NCBI RefSeq assembly: GCF_003991905.1
Contig: NZ_RSCL01000014.1
Location: 124,001-188,000 of the forward strand
Length of the DNA stretch: 64,000 nt
Direction of reading: 5' to 3'
Source: Dulcicalothrix desertica PCC 7102
Lineage (GTDB): Bacteria; Cyanobacteriota; Cyanobacteriia; Cyanobacteriales; Nostocaceae
Part shown: positions 44,699-53,876 of the stretch, one piece after another
Layout: each line of letters starts with the position of its first letter
Position numbering within the stretch: position 1 is the stretch's first letter
Made by a program: the position numbers and the translations under genes
Notes under the pieces: model-generated
Seen by the model: the letters and a program-made list of their open reading frames with translations, nothing else
The model's database searches: none
Told to the model about the DNA's origin: nothing

Positions 44699-45547
44699 TT
44701 ATTTTGCGCCTACATCACGTAATTTTTTCGATACATCATTTATACTGTCAATGCTTATAGGAGTAATTAGCCCATCGTGATGAAATATATATACTTGATT
44801 ATTTTGCACAGCTTTTAACTTACTCCAGTAAGGTAACTTTTTAAAATCATCAGGTTTTAAATTTGCTGACTCAATAACAAAAAGCTTTTCGGGGTTTGCT
44901 TCGAGTATATTTTCCTGTGAAAGCGTTATATATCCTTTAAAGCGACCTTTTCCTTGTAAGTCTGCCGCTAAATTTTTATATTTGAATTTTTCTAACAAGT
45001 TCCCTGCCCAACTGTTTTTATTCGGTGATGATGTTGGTTGCGCGCGGAGTAATACTAATACTGTTTTTCCGTTGTTAGGTATATTAGTTGTATAAGATTC
45101 ATATTTATCTAGTATTGGTTTGGGGTCGGCGCCTATTTGTTGTGCTATTTGCGTTGTGCTATCTTCTAGGTCTTGCCAACTGCGGATTTTTCCCACAAGG
45201 GTAGGTATTTTTAACTCTTGAAGCTTGGCGATGATTTTATCGTGGAACCCTTCGGCGCCTAGTACTAGGTCTGGTTTGAGTGATACAATTATTTCAATGT
45301 TAATTGCTGTGTTAGTTCCGACTCTTGGGTAGTTATTAAATTTGGTTTTTGCTATTACGTCTGTATATCTGGTGTTGGGAATGCCAACTAGTTTGGTTTT
45401 GTCTAGATTATATATTATATCTGCTGCTAAGGGCGTTAATGCTACTACTCGTTTCGATTTTTGCGTTGGTTGAGTGATTTGTGTTTGGGGATTGTTTGAA
45501 CAAGCTGATAAGATGATTGTGAGTGTGAAAAGAAGTAGTTTTTTCAT
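44699..45547 (-). CDS. Periplasmic metal-chelate binding lipoprotein (BtuF/FhuD-like)
   Basis: A 282-residue substrate-binding protein of the helical-backbone class. The ATG at 45547 gives MKKLLLFTLTIILSACSNNP, with the lipobox LSAC. The binding fold is seen in RVVALTPLAADIIYNLDKTK, IEIIVSLKPDLVLGAEGFH and ENILEANPEKLFVIES. It delivers a chelate such as cobalamin, haem or Fe-siderophore to the permease. The substrate cannot be decided. It begins 2 bp after the stop of the ATPase gene. Confidence 0.88.
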   Translation of the reverse strand: MKKLLLFTLTIILSACSNNPQTQITQPTQKSKRVVALTPLAADIIYNLDKTKLVGIPNTRYTDVIAKTKFNNYPRVGTNTAINIEIIVSLKPDLVLGAEGFHDKIIAKLQELKIPTLVGKIRSWQDLEDSTTQIAQQIGADPKPILDKYESYTTNIPNNGKTVLVLLRAQPTSSPNKNSWAGNLLEKFKYKNLAADLQGKGRFKGYITLSQENILEANPEKLFVIESANLKPDDFKKLPYWSKLKAVQNNQVYIFHHDGLITPISIDSINDVSKKLRDVGAK

Positions 45548-45549
45548 TT

Positions 45550-46326
45550 TTACAGAGAGGATACTGCACAAACTTGTAATCCAACAGGTGTATCAATAAT
45601 TAAAGCTTTTACTCCAAATACTTGGCTTATTGCTTCGGGTGTTAAAACAGTTGCCGGTGTCCCGACATCCCAAAGATTACCTTGATTAAATAGTGCTATA
45701 CGGTCACTATATCTTGCTGCTAGGTTTAATTCGTGTAAGACTGTCACAATCGTTAATTGCTGTTGTTGATTTAATTCTTTGAGTAGTTCTAGTAATTGTA
45801 GTTGGTAGTTTATATCCAAATACGTTGTTGGTTCGTCGAGTAATAATACTTTTGGTTCCTGTGCGAGTGCCAAAGCTAGAAACGCGCGTTGTCTTTCTCC
45901 ACCTGATAAGTTTTCTACTGGTCTATTGCTCAAGTTCTCCAAGCGCGTTTTTTGAATAGCGTTTTCTACTTTTTGCTTATCTTCCCCGCTTAATTCCCAT
46001 TGCCACCAAGGTTGATGGGGTGTGCGTCCTAAGCTAACTAGTTGACGAACGCTCAAACCTGTGGGGACTGTTTGTTGTTGAGGTAGTAGTGCTAGTTGTT
46101 GAGCTACTACATTCGGAGGTTGTGAGTGAATTACTTTTCCATCTAGTAGCACGGCGCCTTGTGAGGGTGATAAAATTCGACTTAGTAATTTTAAAAAAGT
46201 TGATTTACCTGAACCGTTGGCGCCGACTAAACTTAGCCATTCTCCGGTTTGTAAATCTAGGTTTACGTCTTTGATTATCGGTACTGTGGTGTATCCACCA
46301 CTTAAGTTTTGAATTTCTAAGGGCAT
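45550..46326 (-). CDS. ABC transporter ATPase (FecE/BtuD type)
   Basis: A 258-residue ATPase with Walker A GANGSGKSTFLKLL, Q-loop LLPQQQTVP, signature NLSGGERQRAFLALALAQEP, Walker B VLLLDEPTTYLD and H-loop VLHELNLAARYSD. It is the energising subunit of the metal-chelate importer with the FecCD permease (upstream) and binding protein (downstream). The gap to the permease gene (46327-46386) is filled by a GGCGGGTTTA element. Confidence 0.93.
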   Translation of the reverse strand: MPLEIQNLSGGYTTVPIIKDVNLDLQTGEWLSLVGANGSGKSTFLKLLSRILSPSQGAVLLDGKVIHSQPPNVVAQQLALLPQQQTVPTGLSVRQLVSLGRTPHQPWWQWELSGEDKQKVENAIQKTRLENLSNRPVENLSGGERQRAFLALALAQEPKVLLLDEPTTYLDINYQLQLLELLKELNQQQQLTIVTVLHELNLAARYSDRIALFNQGNLWDVGTPATVLTPEAISQVFGVKALIIDTPVGLQVCAVSSL

Positions 46327-46336
46327 TTTGGTATGG

Positions 46337-46386
46337 CGGGTTTACAAATATCTTAAAACTGAACTCACTATCTCGTTAACCCGCCC
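46337..46386. repeat. GGCGGGTTTA...GTTAACCCGCCC element inside the ABC operon
   Basis: About 50 bp with inverted ends GGCGGGTTTA / GTTAACCCGCC, similar to 14628-14672. It sits between permease and ATPase genes and could form a hairpin in the operon mRNA. Confidence 0.65.
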
Positions 46387-47418
46387 TTACTCGGTTCCAG
46401 TTTTACGTTGATAGAGTAACCAAATAAACAAGGGTGAACCTAGAAGTGCTGTGACTGAACCTACTGGGAGTTCTACGGAACCGAGTCTAGAAAGTAAATC
46501 AGCGAACATTAATAACCAGGCGCCACCAAGTGCAGATAAGGGTAATAATATACGATGGTCATTCCCCACTAGCAAACGAACTCCATGAGGAACTACTAAA
46601 CCAATAAAACCAACTAGTCCGCTGACACTAACTGCTCCAGCAGCCAAAAGTGTTGCGACACCAGCAATTAATATACGCGACCGTCCCAGGTTAACACCTA
46701 AACTTACTGCCAAGTCATCCCCTAAAGCTAATAAATTTAAAGAACGGGCAAGTAACCATCCTGCAATTAAGGCAATTATTATATAAGGCGCCGCTGCATT
46801 AACTTCTCGCCAACCTCTACCGTTTAAGCTACCAATTAGCCAGTTTAAAGCTTGTTGAATTTGACCGTCTTCTGCAAGTAGTAGTAAAGTACTTTGCACT
46901 GCTCCAAACAATGAGCTTACAGCAACACCACCTAAAATTAATCGCTCTACCGAAAGTTTTGAACCACTTCGACCAAGAAATATTACTATTGCAGTTGTAA
47001 TTATGGCGCCTATCCAAGCAGCTAAAGGTATCCAAGCTTGAAACACTTGTAATACTACCATCACAATTACCACTAGTCCGGCGCCTGCGGAAATTCCCAA
47101 AATAAAAGGGTCTGCCAAACTATTACGCAACATCCCTTGTAATAAGGCGCCTGACATTCCTAATGCGGCGCCAACTACCATCGCAGCAAAAATGCGGGGA
47201 ACACGTAAATCCCAAAGTATCGTTTGTTTGAGTGGGTCGCCTCGACGCAGTAGCGCTTGTAACATCTCATCAAAGCTTAGGGGAACGGCGCCTTGAGATA
47301 GCGATAATAATAACGTTAATACAAGTCCCAACAGCAGAACCATAACAGCGAAGAAAACACGACGCTGTGTCAAGGTTTCCGGAACTTGCTTCCCCGACTG
47401 CTTTGATAACATTTTCAT
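46387..47418 (-). CDS. FecCD-family ABC permease
   Basis: A 343-residue permease with about ten transmembrane segments. Signatures are WDLRVPRIFAAMVVGAALGM, SGALLQGMLRNSLADPFILG, the ASLGVNLGRSR-like turn (ALGDDLAVSLGVNLGRSRIL) and GFIGLVVPHGVRLLVGNDHR. This matches BtuC/FhuB/FecD transporters. It is the first transport gene of the operon. The small XRE gene lies 31 bp upstream in the same direction and may be cotranscribed. Confidence 0.93.
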   Translation of the reverse strand: MKMLSKQSGKQVPETLTQRRVFFAVMVLLLGLVLTLLLSLSQGAVPLSFDEMLQALLRRGDPLKQTILWDLRVPRIFAAMVVGAALGMSGALLQGMLRNSLADPFILGISAGAGLVVIVMVVLQVFQAWIPLAAWIGAIITTAIVIFLGRSGSKLSVERLILGGVAVSSLFGAVQSTLLLLAEDGQIQQALNWLIGSLNGRGWREVNAAAPYIIIALIAGWLLARSLNLLALGDDLAVSLGVNLGRSRILIAGVATLLAAGAVSVSGLVGFIGLVVPHGVRLLVGNDHRILLPLSALGGAWLLMFADLLSRLGSVELPVGSVTALLGSPLFIWLLYQRKTGTE

Positions 47419-47449
47419 CTAAATATATCCTAAATAATAGGCTGCTCGA

Positions 47450-47716
47450 TTAAGAACAAGCAGATGTATATTCATCTCCGTCGTAAGTGTAATCAAGCAA
47501 ATCAGTAGGGGTAATGATTCGATTATCACCACGCTTACGGTAAGCCCTGGATAGACCGTTACAAAGATTGTTGAGAACTCTACCGCTAATTTGTTCTATC
47601 TCATCAACGTTTTTGAGCTTTGAAACCGAAGTTGCGTGAACTCCTGATAGTTCAGATAACTCTCTATTCGTGATTTTTTTTTCAGCCATTAGTACTCGAA
47701 GTCGCCAGCGAATCAT
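47450..47716 (-). CDS. XRE/Cro-type HTH regulator (88 aa)
   Basis: An 88-residue protein whose first 65 residues are a lambda-Cro/XRE-like helix-turn-helix: RWRLRVLMAEKKITNRELSE, SGVHATSVSKLKN, ISGRVLNNLCNGLS. The tail ITPTDLLDYTYDGDEY is acidic. Such single-domain regulators are common in filamentous cyanobacteria. It is upstream of the chelate permease and divergent from the gene at 47987, so it may control either or both. Confidence 0.85.
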   Translation of the reverse strand: MIRWRLRVLMAEKKITNRELSELSGVHATSVSKLKNVDEIEQISGRVLNNLCNGLSRAYRKRGDNRIITPTDLLDYTYDGDEYTSACS

Positions 47717-47886
47717 TTTTTATACTTTCCTTTTTTATCCTTACTTGATAGTTTCCTTCAGAAATGCTTTTATAGCCTACTCAAACTATTGACTCTCTAA
47801 GTGCTTTTTATCATAGCATCCTAAATCTAAATATATATTAATAAGCTTATATTTAGCAATTGTGCTATAATATAAGACATAATAAA

Positions 47887-47967
47887 AGCGGTCGCCTACT
47901 TCTTAGCGGAACAAGCGACCGCTCTCAACAACAGCTAGGTAGCAGCTTGCAACTGCGAACCCTAGCT
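47887..47967 (+). promoter_or_regulatory. Two-hairpin leader upstream of the gene at 47987
   Basis: Stem 1 is AGCGGTCGC / GCGACCGCT (47887-47895, 47915-47923, loop 19). Stem 2 is AGCTAGG / CCTAGCT (47933-47939, 47961-47967) with an inner GCAG...CTGC pairing. The distance to the start codon is about 20 bases. It is unusually GC-rich for this region and looks like a structured 5' leader. The ligand or function is unknown. Confidence 0.55.
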
Positions 47968-47986
47968 AACTAATTTATTTAGTTTT

Positions 47987-49123
47987 ATGATGACACACAT
48001 TAAGGGTTTCAGCATTACCAGTTTAGATGAACTAGTTTTATCCTCGGTACAGTTCGATGAGTTGATGTCGGATGCATTTGATATCGTTAATCCCATTGGC
48101 GCCGTTTATACATCGACCGTGAGTCTTTTACGCTTCTCATTCTGGTTAGCGAAGCAAAAAGCGACACTTAGTAAAAAAGATTTTAACGAATTGTTAAGTA
48201 AATTAAAATGGAATGGTGAAGAAAAGCCTTTTTTAAAGGTAGATAAGGCTTTTAGTGGATTTTTCCCAGAAGATTTAGCACAAGTTGAGCCAAGAACTAT
48301 TTTCAAATTGGCTGAAAACTTCAAAAAATATCAGTCAGTTTTTACACAACTTGTTACGTTACCTTTAATTACCCAAGATATAGTTCGTAATTTGATACAA
48401 AACTGTCGTAAGCCAAGAGCAAAAAGAGAAAAGAAGGAACCTACTATTTGGATGACGGCGCCGGACAATGGAAGATTTTTCCAACCACCTCCAATGTATG
48501 ACGATGCAACGGGTGTGATGCTCGAACAAATAATGAAATCTGAAGGCAGAAGCGCGCAAAGTGTTATTGCAGAAGGTATCGCGCTTGTTAAACAAAAGTT
48601 AGATGCACTTAAAGCACAAGAAGAATGTCCTCTCCCTGTAAATAATGATTCTGAAGTTGTTAACCTAGTTACAAGTGAGGAAGTAATTGATACAAGTAAT
48701 TCAACTACATCTTTTGTACCAATTGATGAAACTTTAGATTCAGATTTGTGGCGTGATGATATTGAAGATTACGATTTATTAACGTTAGCTGATTTGGAGC
48801 TTCAAAATGAAATGACTCCTGTTGAAAGGTTAATAGAAACTTTTCAATCAGCACAGTCATGGGAAGAAATTTCGGAGATGTTACACAACTATGAACAGTA
48901 TAAAGATGAGGCTTGGGAAGCGCTCACACCGTTGGAACGGCGCCAGGTTATAGAAATAATGCCTAAAGCAATACGTAGGCTTCGTGATGCAAAGAGGTTT
49001 GGTAAAATAGCTGATTTTAGAGAATTAAGAGAGGGTGTTTATGAGGTTTTATTGAATGGGTGTATGTTTTGGGAAATTGTGTATAAATCATGGCTGGATA
49101 ATTTTTTGGCATATGTGGGATAG
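47987..49123 (+). CDS. Hypothetical protein with split conserved ends (378 aa)
   Basis: A 378-residue acidic protein. The N-terminal 130 residues are helical (GFSITSLDELVLSSVQFDEL, FSFWLAKQKATLSKKDFNEL). The middle has a basic, Pro-containing patch (RKPRAKREKKEPTIWMTAPD, GRFFQPPPMYDD). A linker rich in Asp and Ser follows. The C-terminal 110 residues look folded (VERLIETFQSAQSWEEISEM, LTPLERRQVIEIMPKAIRRL). No family is recognised. The basic patch next to a helical N-terminus suggests nucleic-acid contact, but that is inference. It has a two-hairpin leader. Confidence 0.7.
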   Translation: MMTHIKGFSITSLDELVLSSVQFDELMSDAFDIVNPIGAVYTSTVSLLRFSFWLAKQKATLSKKDFNELLSKLKWNGEEKPFLKVDKAFSGFFPEDLAQVEPRTIFKLAENFKKYQSVFTQLVTLPLITQDIVRNLIQNCRKPRAKREKKEPTIWMTAPDNGRFFQPPPMYDDATGVMLEQIMKSEGRSAQSVIAEGIALVKQKLDALKAQEECPLPVNNDSEVVNLVTSEEVIDTSNSTTSFVPIDETLDSDLWRDDIEDYDLLTLADLELQNEMTPVERLIETFQSAQSWEEISEMLHNYEQYKDEAWEALTPLERRQVIEIMPKAIRRLRDAKRFGKIADFRELREGVYEVLLNGCMFWEIVYKSWLDNFLAYVG

Positions 49124-49197
49124 GCAACTCACTATTGTACAAATAAATGGAAGAACAGGCATCTTGCCTGTTCCACAAGATTGATAATGGAAGATAA

Positions 49198-51945
49198 TTA
49201 GTTTGGAGGGTCAATTTTGTTGGCAAGGGCAGCCCAGAAAATCATGGGTGAACCAATTGCTAAACATAGTAACCATTGTTGAAAACTTAGAGGCGCCGTT
49301 TCAAAGACGTAGTTAATTAATGGGACGTGAGCGAATACGATTTGTAGTAATATTGCTCCGATTATTCCAAATCCAATTGCGGGGATATCTACGTTTTCTT
49401 CAATTGTTCCGTCCATCTTAGCGATTAAGTTGGGAATTAATTGGCTGATACTGAGCATGTAGAATATCCGTCCGGCAATGAGCGAGTTAATTGCCATTGT
49501 TCGCGCTAATGGTAAGCTACCTGTTGTGGCACGGAAGTATTCAAATACACCGAATATCACAATCCAGTTGAATAAGGAAATTAGTAGAATTCGTTTGATG
49601 CGGTTCCCTGATAGTAATGGTTCGTTCGGGTTTCTCGGCGCCTGGTTCATCACGTTTGCTGCTTTGGGTTCAAATGCCAAAGGTACAGTCATTGTGATGG
49701 AATTAAGTATATTCAACCAGAGTATTTGTAAAGAAAGAATTGGTAGGTCTCTTGCTAATAAGGTACTCAGTAAGACTGTCATCGATTCCCCACCGTTCAC
49801 AGGGAGAATAAAACAGATTGCTTTGAGCAGGTTTTTATATACAGAGCGTCCTTCTTCGATTGCTGCTTCAATTGAGGCAAAATTATCATCGGTAAGCAAC
49901 ATGTCTGATGCTTCTTTCGCTACTTCTGTACCTGCCCCACCCATTGCTATACCAATATCAGCTTGTTTCAATGCTGGTGCATCATTCACACCATCACCCG
50001 TCATTGCTACAACTTCGCCTTTTGATTGTAGTGCTTCAACTAAACGCAGCTTTTGCTCTGGCGCCACACGGGCAAATACTACACCCTCTTCTGCTACCTG
50101 CGCGAGTTCTGTTTTATCCATCTTAGATAACTCGGCGCCTGTAAATGCCAGTACTGAACCATTTTTACCCATACCCATGCGTCGAGCAATCGCTTGGGCT
50201 GTAACAGCATGGTCTCCAGTAATCATCTTGACTTGAATACCTGCTTGTTGACATGCTTGTACTGCTTTGATAGCACTTTCGCGTGGTGGGTCAATCATTC
50301 CTTGTAAGCCAAGGAAAACTAATCCTTTTTCAATATCGTGGTGGTCTACACTGTTTTGGCTATCGGGTACATTCTTTTTCGCTAGTGCTAGCACGCGCAA
50401 ACCTTGGCGTGCCATGATATTTACTTCACGCTCAATACTGGTTTGGTTTAATGTTTCTACACAATCCATTGGTCGCTTTTGACCTTCGCTATTAAGCATT
50501 CCGCTACAGCGCTTCAATATTGACTCAACCGAACCTTTGACGTAAATGATTTTTCCTGCAGGTGTGGTGTGCAGTGTCGCCATGTATTGATAATCTGACT
50601 CGAAAGGAATCGTATCAATTCTTGGCATTTGGCGAGTTAACGAAGCTTGATTGAATCCTGCTTTGTTTGCCGAAGCAATTAAGGCGCCTTCGGTAGGGTC
50701 TCCCATTACCGTCCATCTATCGTCTTTGTATTCAATTAAAGAATCATTACAAAGAATTCCAGCTAATAAAGTTTCTTGTAAACCCTTATCACTATTCAAA
50801 TTAACTGGTTTTTCATCACGCAGTATTTCACCATCGGGTGCATACCCTACTCCTGTCAAAGCATATTGATGCCCACTCGCATAAATGCCTTGAACAGTCA
50901 TCTGATTTTCAGTTAGTGTGCCCGTTTTATCTGAACAAATTACTGTCGCACTACCCAAAGTCTCTACAGCAGGCAATTTACGAATAATTGCGTTCCGCTT
51001 TGCCATTCTGGAAACACCAATTGCTAATGTTACTGTTATTACCGCTGGTAAACCTTCAGGAATGGCGCCGACAGTTAAAGCAACAGCAGCTTCGAGAGCT
51101 TCAGTGAAATTTCTTGTATTCAGTCCAACAACAAATGTTAATGTTGCTAACGCTAAAACTACACGCAACCAGTTATGACTAAACTTATCAAACTTGCGAG
51201 TTAGTGGTGTCGTCAGGTTTGTGTGTTGATCCATTAACTGGGAAATTTTTCCAGTCTCAGTTTCATTCCCTGTTGCGACAACAATACCTACAGCTTGTCC
51301 AAACGTGACAAAACCACCCGCATACGCCATGTTTTTACGTTCGGCAAGAGGGGTGTCAGGTTTTAAAATATCTACATGTTTTTCTACAGCTACCGATTCA
51401 CCCGTTAAACCAGATTCGTCAATTTGAAGATTTTTAGCTTGGACTAATCGTAAATCAGCAGGAACTTTATCACCAGAGATTAATAAAACTATATCTCCAG
51501 GTACTAGCTCACGCGAAGGGATGCGAACTTTCTGTCCATCACGGATAACTGTGGTTTCGGTAGTAATTGCGTTTGCCAGTGCTTCAATCGCACCTTCTGC
51601 CTTGGACTCTTGAATGAACCCAATGATTGCATTGGTAGTCGTAACACCCCAAATCACTCCCGCGTTTACATAACTCCCTGATAGCGCTTTCAATAAACCC
51701 GCGCACAGTAATACAATTAGCAGCGGTTGGTTATATTGCTGTAAAAACTTCAACCAAAGAGGTTTACCTTTTTTTGCAGTTAGTTCGTTTCTACCGTACT
51801 TTTCGACTCGCTGCTTTACATCAAAATGGCTTAAACCACCATCTGAAGTGCTTTTCAAGAGTGATAGTGCTTCTTCGACCTCCATTGAATGCCAAACTTT
51901 TGGCTCTCTAGAGGGCAGTCCCACCGCAGATACTACCTGCACCAT
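49198..51945 (-). CDS. P-type cation-transporting ATPase (P2 type)
   Basis: A 915-residue P-type ATPase. It has the TGES actuator motif (QIDESGLTGESVAV), phosphorylation site ICSDKTGTLTENQMT, nucleotide-domain KGSVESILKRC and hinge MTGDGVNDAPALKQADIGIA. M4 carries the PEGLP motif (VGAIPEGLPAVITV), as in Ca2+ and H+/Na+ pumps. The start is the ATG at 51945 (MVQVVSAV), six bases after AAGGAAG. Ion specificity is uncertain: cyanobacterial relatives are named Pma1 or PacL. It stands alone. Confidence 0.93.
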   Translation of the reverse strand: MVQVVSAVGLPSREPKVWHSMEVEEALSLLKSTSDGGLSHFDVKQRVEKYGRNELTAKKGKPLWLKFLQQYNQPLLIVLLCAGLLKALSGSYVNAGVIWGVTTTNAIIGFIQESKAEGAIEALANAITTETTVIRDGQKVRIPSRELVPGDIVLLISGDKVPADLRLVQAKNLQIDESGLTGESVAVEKHVDILKPDTPLAERKNMAYAGGFVTFGQAVGIVVATGNETETGKISQLMDQHTNLTTPLTRKFDKFSHNWLRVVLALATLTFVVGLNTRNFTEALEAAVALTVGAIPEGLPAVITVTLAIGVSRMAKRNAIIRKLPAVETLGSATVICSDKTGTLTENQMTVQGIYASGHQYALTGVGYAPDGEILRDEKPVNLNSDKGLQETLLAGILCNDSLIEYKDDRWTVMGDPTEGALIASANKAGFNQASLTRQMPRIDTIPFESDYQYMATLHTTPAGKIIYVKGSVESILKRCSGMLNSEGQKRPMDCVETLNQTSIEREVNIMARQGLRVLALAKKNVPDSQNSVDHHDIEKGLVFLGLQGMIDPPRESAIKAVQACQQAGIQVKMITGDHAVTAQAIARRMGMGKNGSVLAFTGAELSKMDKTELAQVAEEGVVFARVAPEQKLRLVEALQSKGEVVAMTGDGVNDAPALKQADIGIAMGGAGTEVAKEASDMLLTDDNFASIEAAIEEGRSVYKNLLKAICFILPVNGGESMTVLLSTLLARDLPILSLQILWLNILNSITMTVPLAFEPKAANVMNQAPRNPNEPLLSGNRIKRILLISLFNWIVIFGVFEYFRATTGSLPLARTMAINSLIAGRIFYMLSISQLIPNLIAKMDGTIEENVDIPAIGFGIIGAILLQIVFAHVPLINYVFETAPLSFQQWLLCLAIGSPMIFWAALANKIDPPN

Positions 51946-52472
51946 GATTATCTTCCTTTGAGCTAGTTTCAAAAAATCTGTGTTATTTCATTTTTAGCAC
52001 GTTTTTATAGTGCTGATTAGAGTTAAACACTTTTTATTTCGATAATTTGCATAGATTTTCTTAATAGTTTGTTTATATTTGACTTGACAAAGCTTGTATT
52101 ACCCACTCTTGCCAGCGGGTATCAATAGAATATCTTCCTATATGTATATTGATGTTTTTGAATGCTTACAAATGGAAAAATTAAAAATAATTTATGAGTA
52201 ATTACTTAGTTGCTTGGTAATTTATTAACTAAAATGTATTCATTTAACTAAGTATGGAATGGCGCCGTTAGCTAGAATTTGCTGCGGTAAAAATCTTAAA
52301 GCCACATTTTTCGTCATCACAACAATAGTGGCGCCTGAGTTAATTTAAGAAATATGTGTTAACTAAGTTTTAGCACTTTTAATTAGTGCTATTGTGTTTA
52401 TGACACTTTTGATTTTGAATAAATTGCATAAATTTTACCAATGGTTGTTGCCGATAAAGTAGTGGAGTGAGT
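51946..52472. other. Intergenic region between the P-type ATPase and the AAA-like gene
   Basis: About 530 AT-rich bases with promoters for both divergent genes. A short hairpin AGCACTTTTAATTAGTGCT lies at 52373-52391. Two GGCGCC sites lie in this non-coding stretch (52261, 52332), so the hexamer is not confined to genes. Confidence 0.4.
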
Positions 52473-53600
52473 ATGCTTTGCGATACAGCTTGGGTTGAAG
52501 GCAGAAAGCGCGTGTATTTGAATTTGTCTGTTCGATTGGAACTTATTGGACGTTCAGCGGAATTTCAGCGCATTGTTGAGGTTTTAGCACAGGACGGTGA
52601 TGTATTGATTGCGGGGGTGCCTGGAAGCGGGCGCCGTACCTTAGTGCGTTCAGCAGCAAAGGAAGTAGGAGCGATTATTTTAGAAATCGACTGCATCCGT
52701 GCTGGCGATGGTGAGCGTTTCTTGCAGTTACTCGCAGAAGCGGTAAGTCAAAATTTCCAACCAGCACAAATTAAGAATTGGGTAAATACAAAAGCCAGAG
52801 AGTATTTTGTATTTAATTCAGATGAAACTACAGGCAAGTTAAAATTGATACGCAGTTTAAACTTGAAGCAGTTATGGCAAGCATTTGAATTGTTGTTAAA
52901 ATTACCGCAGCAGTTAGCAGAAGCTGACTCCAAGCGCGTGGTGTTGATATTACATACTTTTCCCCATATTCGTTCATGGGATAAGAATGGGGAGTGGGAA
53001 GCAACCCTGCGACGTGAAATCAAAGCTCAAACTTTTGTTAGTTATGTATTAGTTGCCACAATTGCCGAAGCTACTAATGCAGAAGAAAACGATTATCCAT
53101 ACTTAACTTTGAAATTGGCGCCTTTGGTTAGAGATGTAATTGCGGTATGGGCAAGAGAGATTTTACATACTCAGGGGTTAACATTTGATTCGCGTTCTAA
53201 AGCGCTGCAATTATTTTTGGATGCAGTACAAGGACATATTGGGGACGCAATGGCATTAATTCGTCGTATACAATCAGTACGGCGCCCAGATGGGTTAGTT
53301 ACCGAAAAAGCAGTGCATGATGCCATTCAAGGGCTACTCAAAGATTTATCTATCACCTTTGAATCATTATTAATGTTGCTGCCTCCTAACCAAGTGCATC
53401 TGCTCGAAGCATTAGCTTGTGACCCCACCGAAAAACCACAAAGCCGTGAGTATATTCAAAAACATGGTCTATCACGTGGAGGTAGCCTTCAAGGCGCCTT
53501 AATGGGACTTCAGCACAAAGGACTAATTTATGGCGCCGAACAAGGCTATAAATTAGCACTTCCATTACTAGCATTATGGTTAAAGCAGCGTTTGGACTAA
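52473..53600 (+). CDS. AAA-like P-loop ATPase with winged-helix C-terminus
   Basis: A 375-residue protein. The P-loop is LIAGVPGSGRRTLVRSAAKE, with Arg where Lys is usual (G-S-G-R-R-T). A Walker B-like RVVLILHTFPH follows. The C-terminal part looks like a winged helix (VHLLEALACDPTEKPQSREY, SRGGSLQGALMGLQHKGLIY). The layout resembles archaeal-type ATPases with HTH (MNS/STAND branch). The start is ATG 52473 with GGAG just upstream; an in-frame GTG at 52467 overlaps that site. Function unknown. A Ser/Thr kinase follows. Confidence 0.7.
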   Translation: MLCDTAWVEGRKRVYLNLSVRLELIGRSAEFQRIVEVLAQDGDVLIAGVPGSGRRTLVRSAAKEVGAIILEIDCIRAGDGERFLQLLAEAVSQNFQPAQIKNWVNTKAREYFVFNSDETTGKLKLIRSLNLKQLWQAFELLLKLPQQLAEADSKRVVLILHTFPHIRSWDKNGEWEATLRREIKAQTFVSYVLVATIAEATNAEENDYPYLTLKLAPLVRDVIAVWAREILHTQGLTFDSRSKALQLFLDAVQGHIGDAMALIRRIQSVRRPDGLVTEKAVHDAIQGLLKDLSITFESLLMLLPPNQVHLLEALACDPTEKPQSREYIQKHGLSRGGSLQGALMGLQHKGLIYGAEQGYKLALPLLALWLKQRLD

Positions 53601-53876
53601 GATATTGGAATTTTTACATTGTTCGGATAAAATTCCTGTACTATAGTTTTAATCAAAAATTTCATCAAAAATTTAAATAAATGTTATATCCTTAGCATCT
53701 GTAACCTGTTTTCGTAATTTAGAAGTGCATAATTTATCTATAAGCGCTTCTACCTTAAGTAGCAAATCTCAAAAATTGGCACTTAGGAACTAGGTGAATG
53801 GCTTTGGGTCATCTACAATCATATAAACTGAACAGTTGACGAACTCACTCAAGAAAACCTCAAATCTAAAATCGCT

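Noticed and set aside
46387-47986. Cobalamin riboswitch upstream of the BtuC/FecCD-like operon
   Set aside because: No B12-box-like conserved sequence was found upstream of the permease or the XRE gene, so the substrate remains open.
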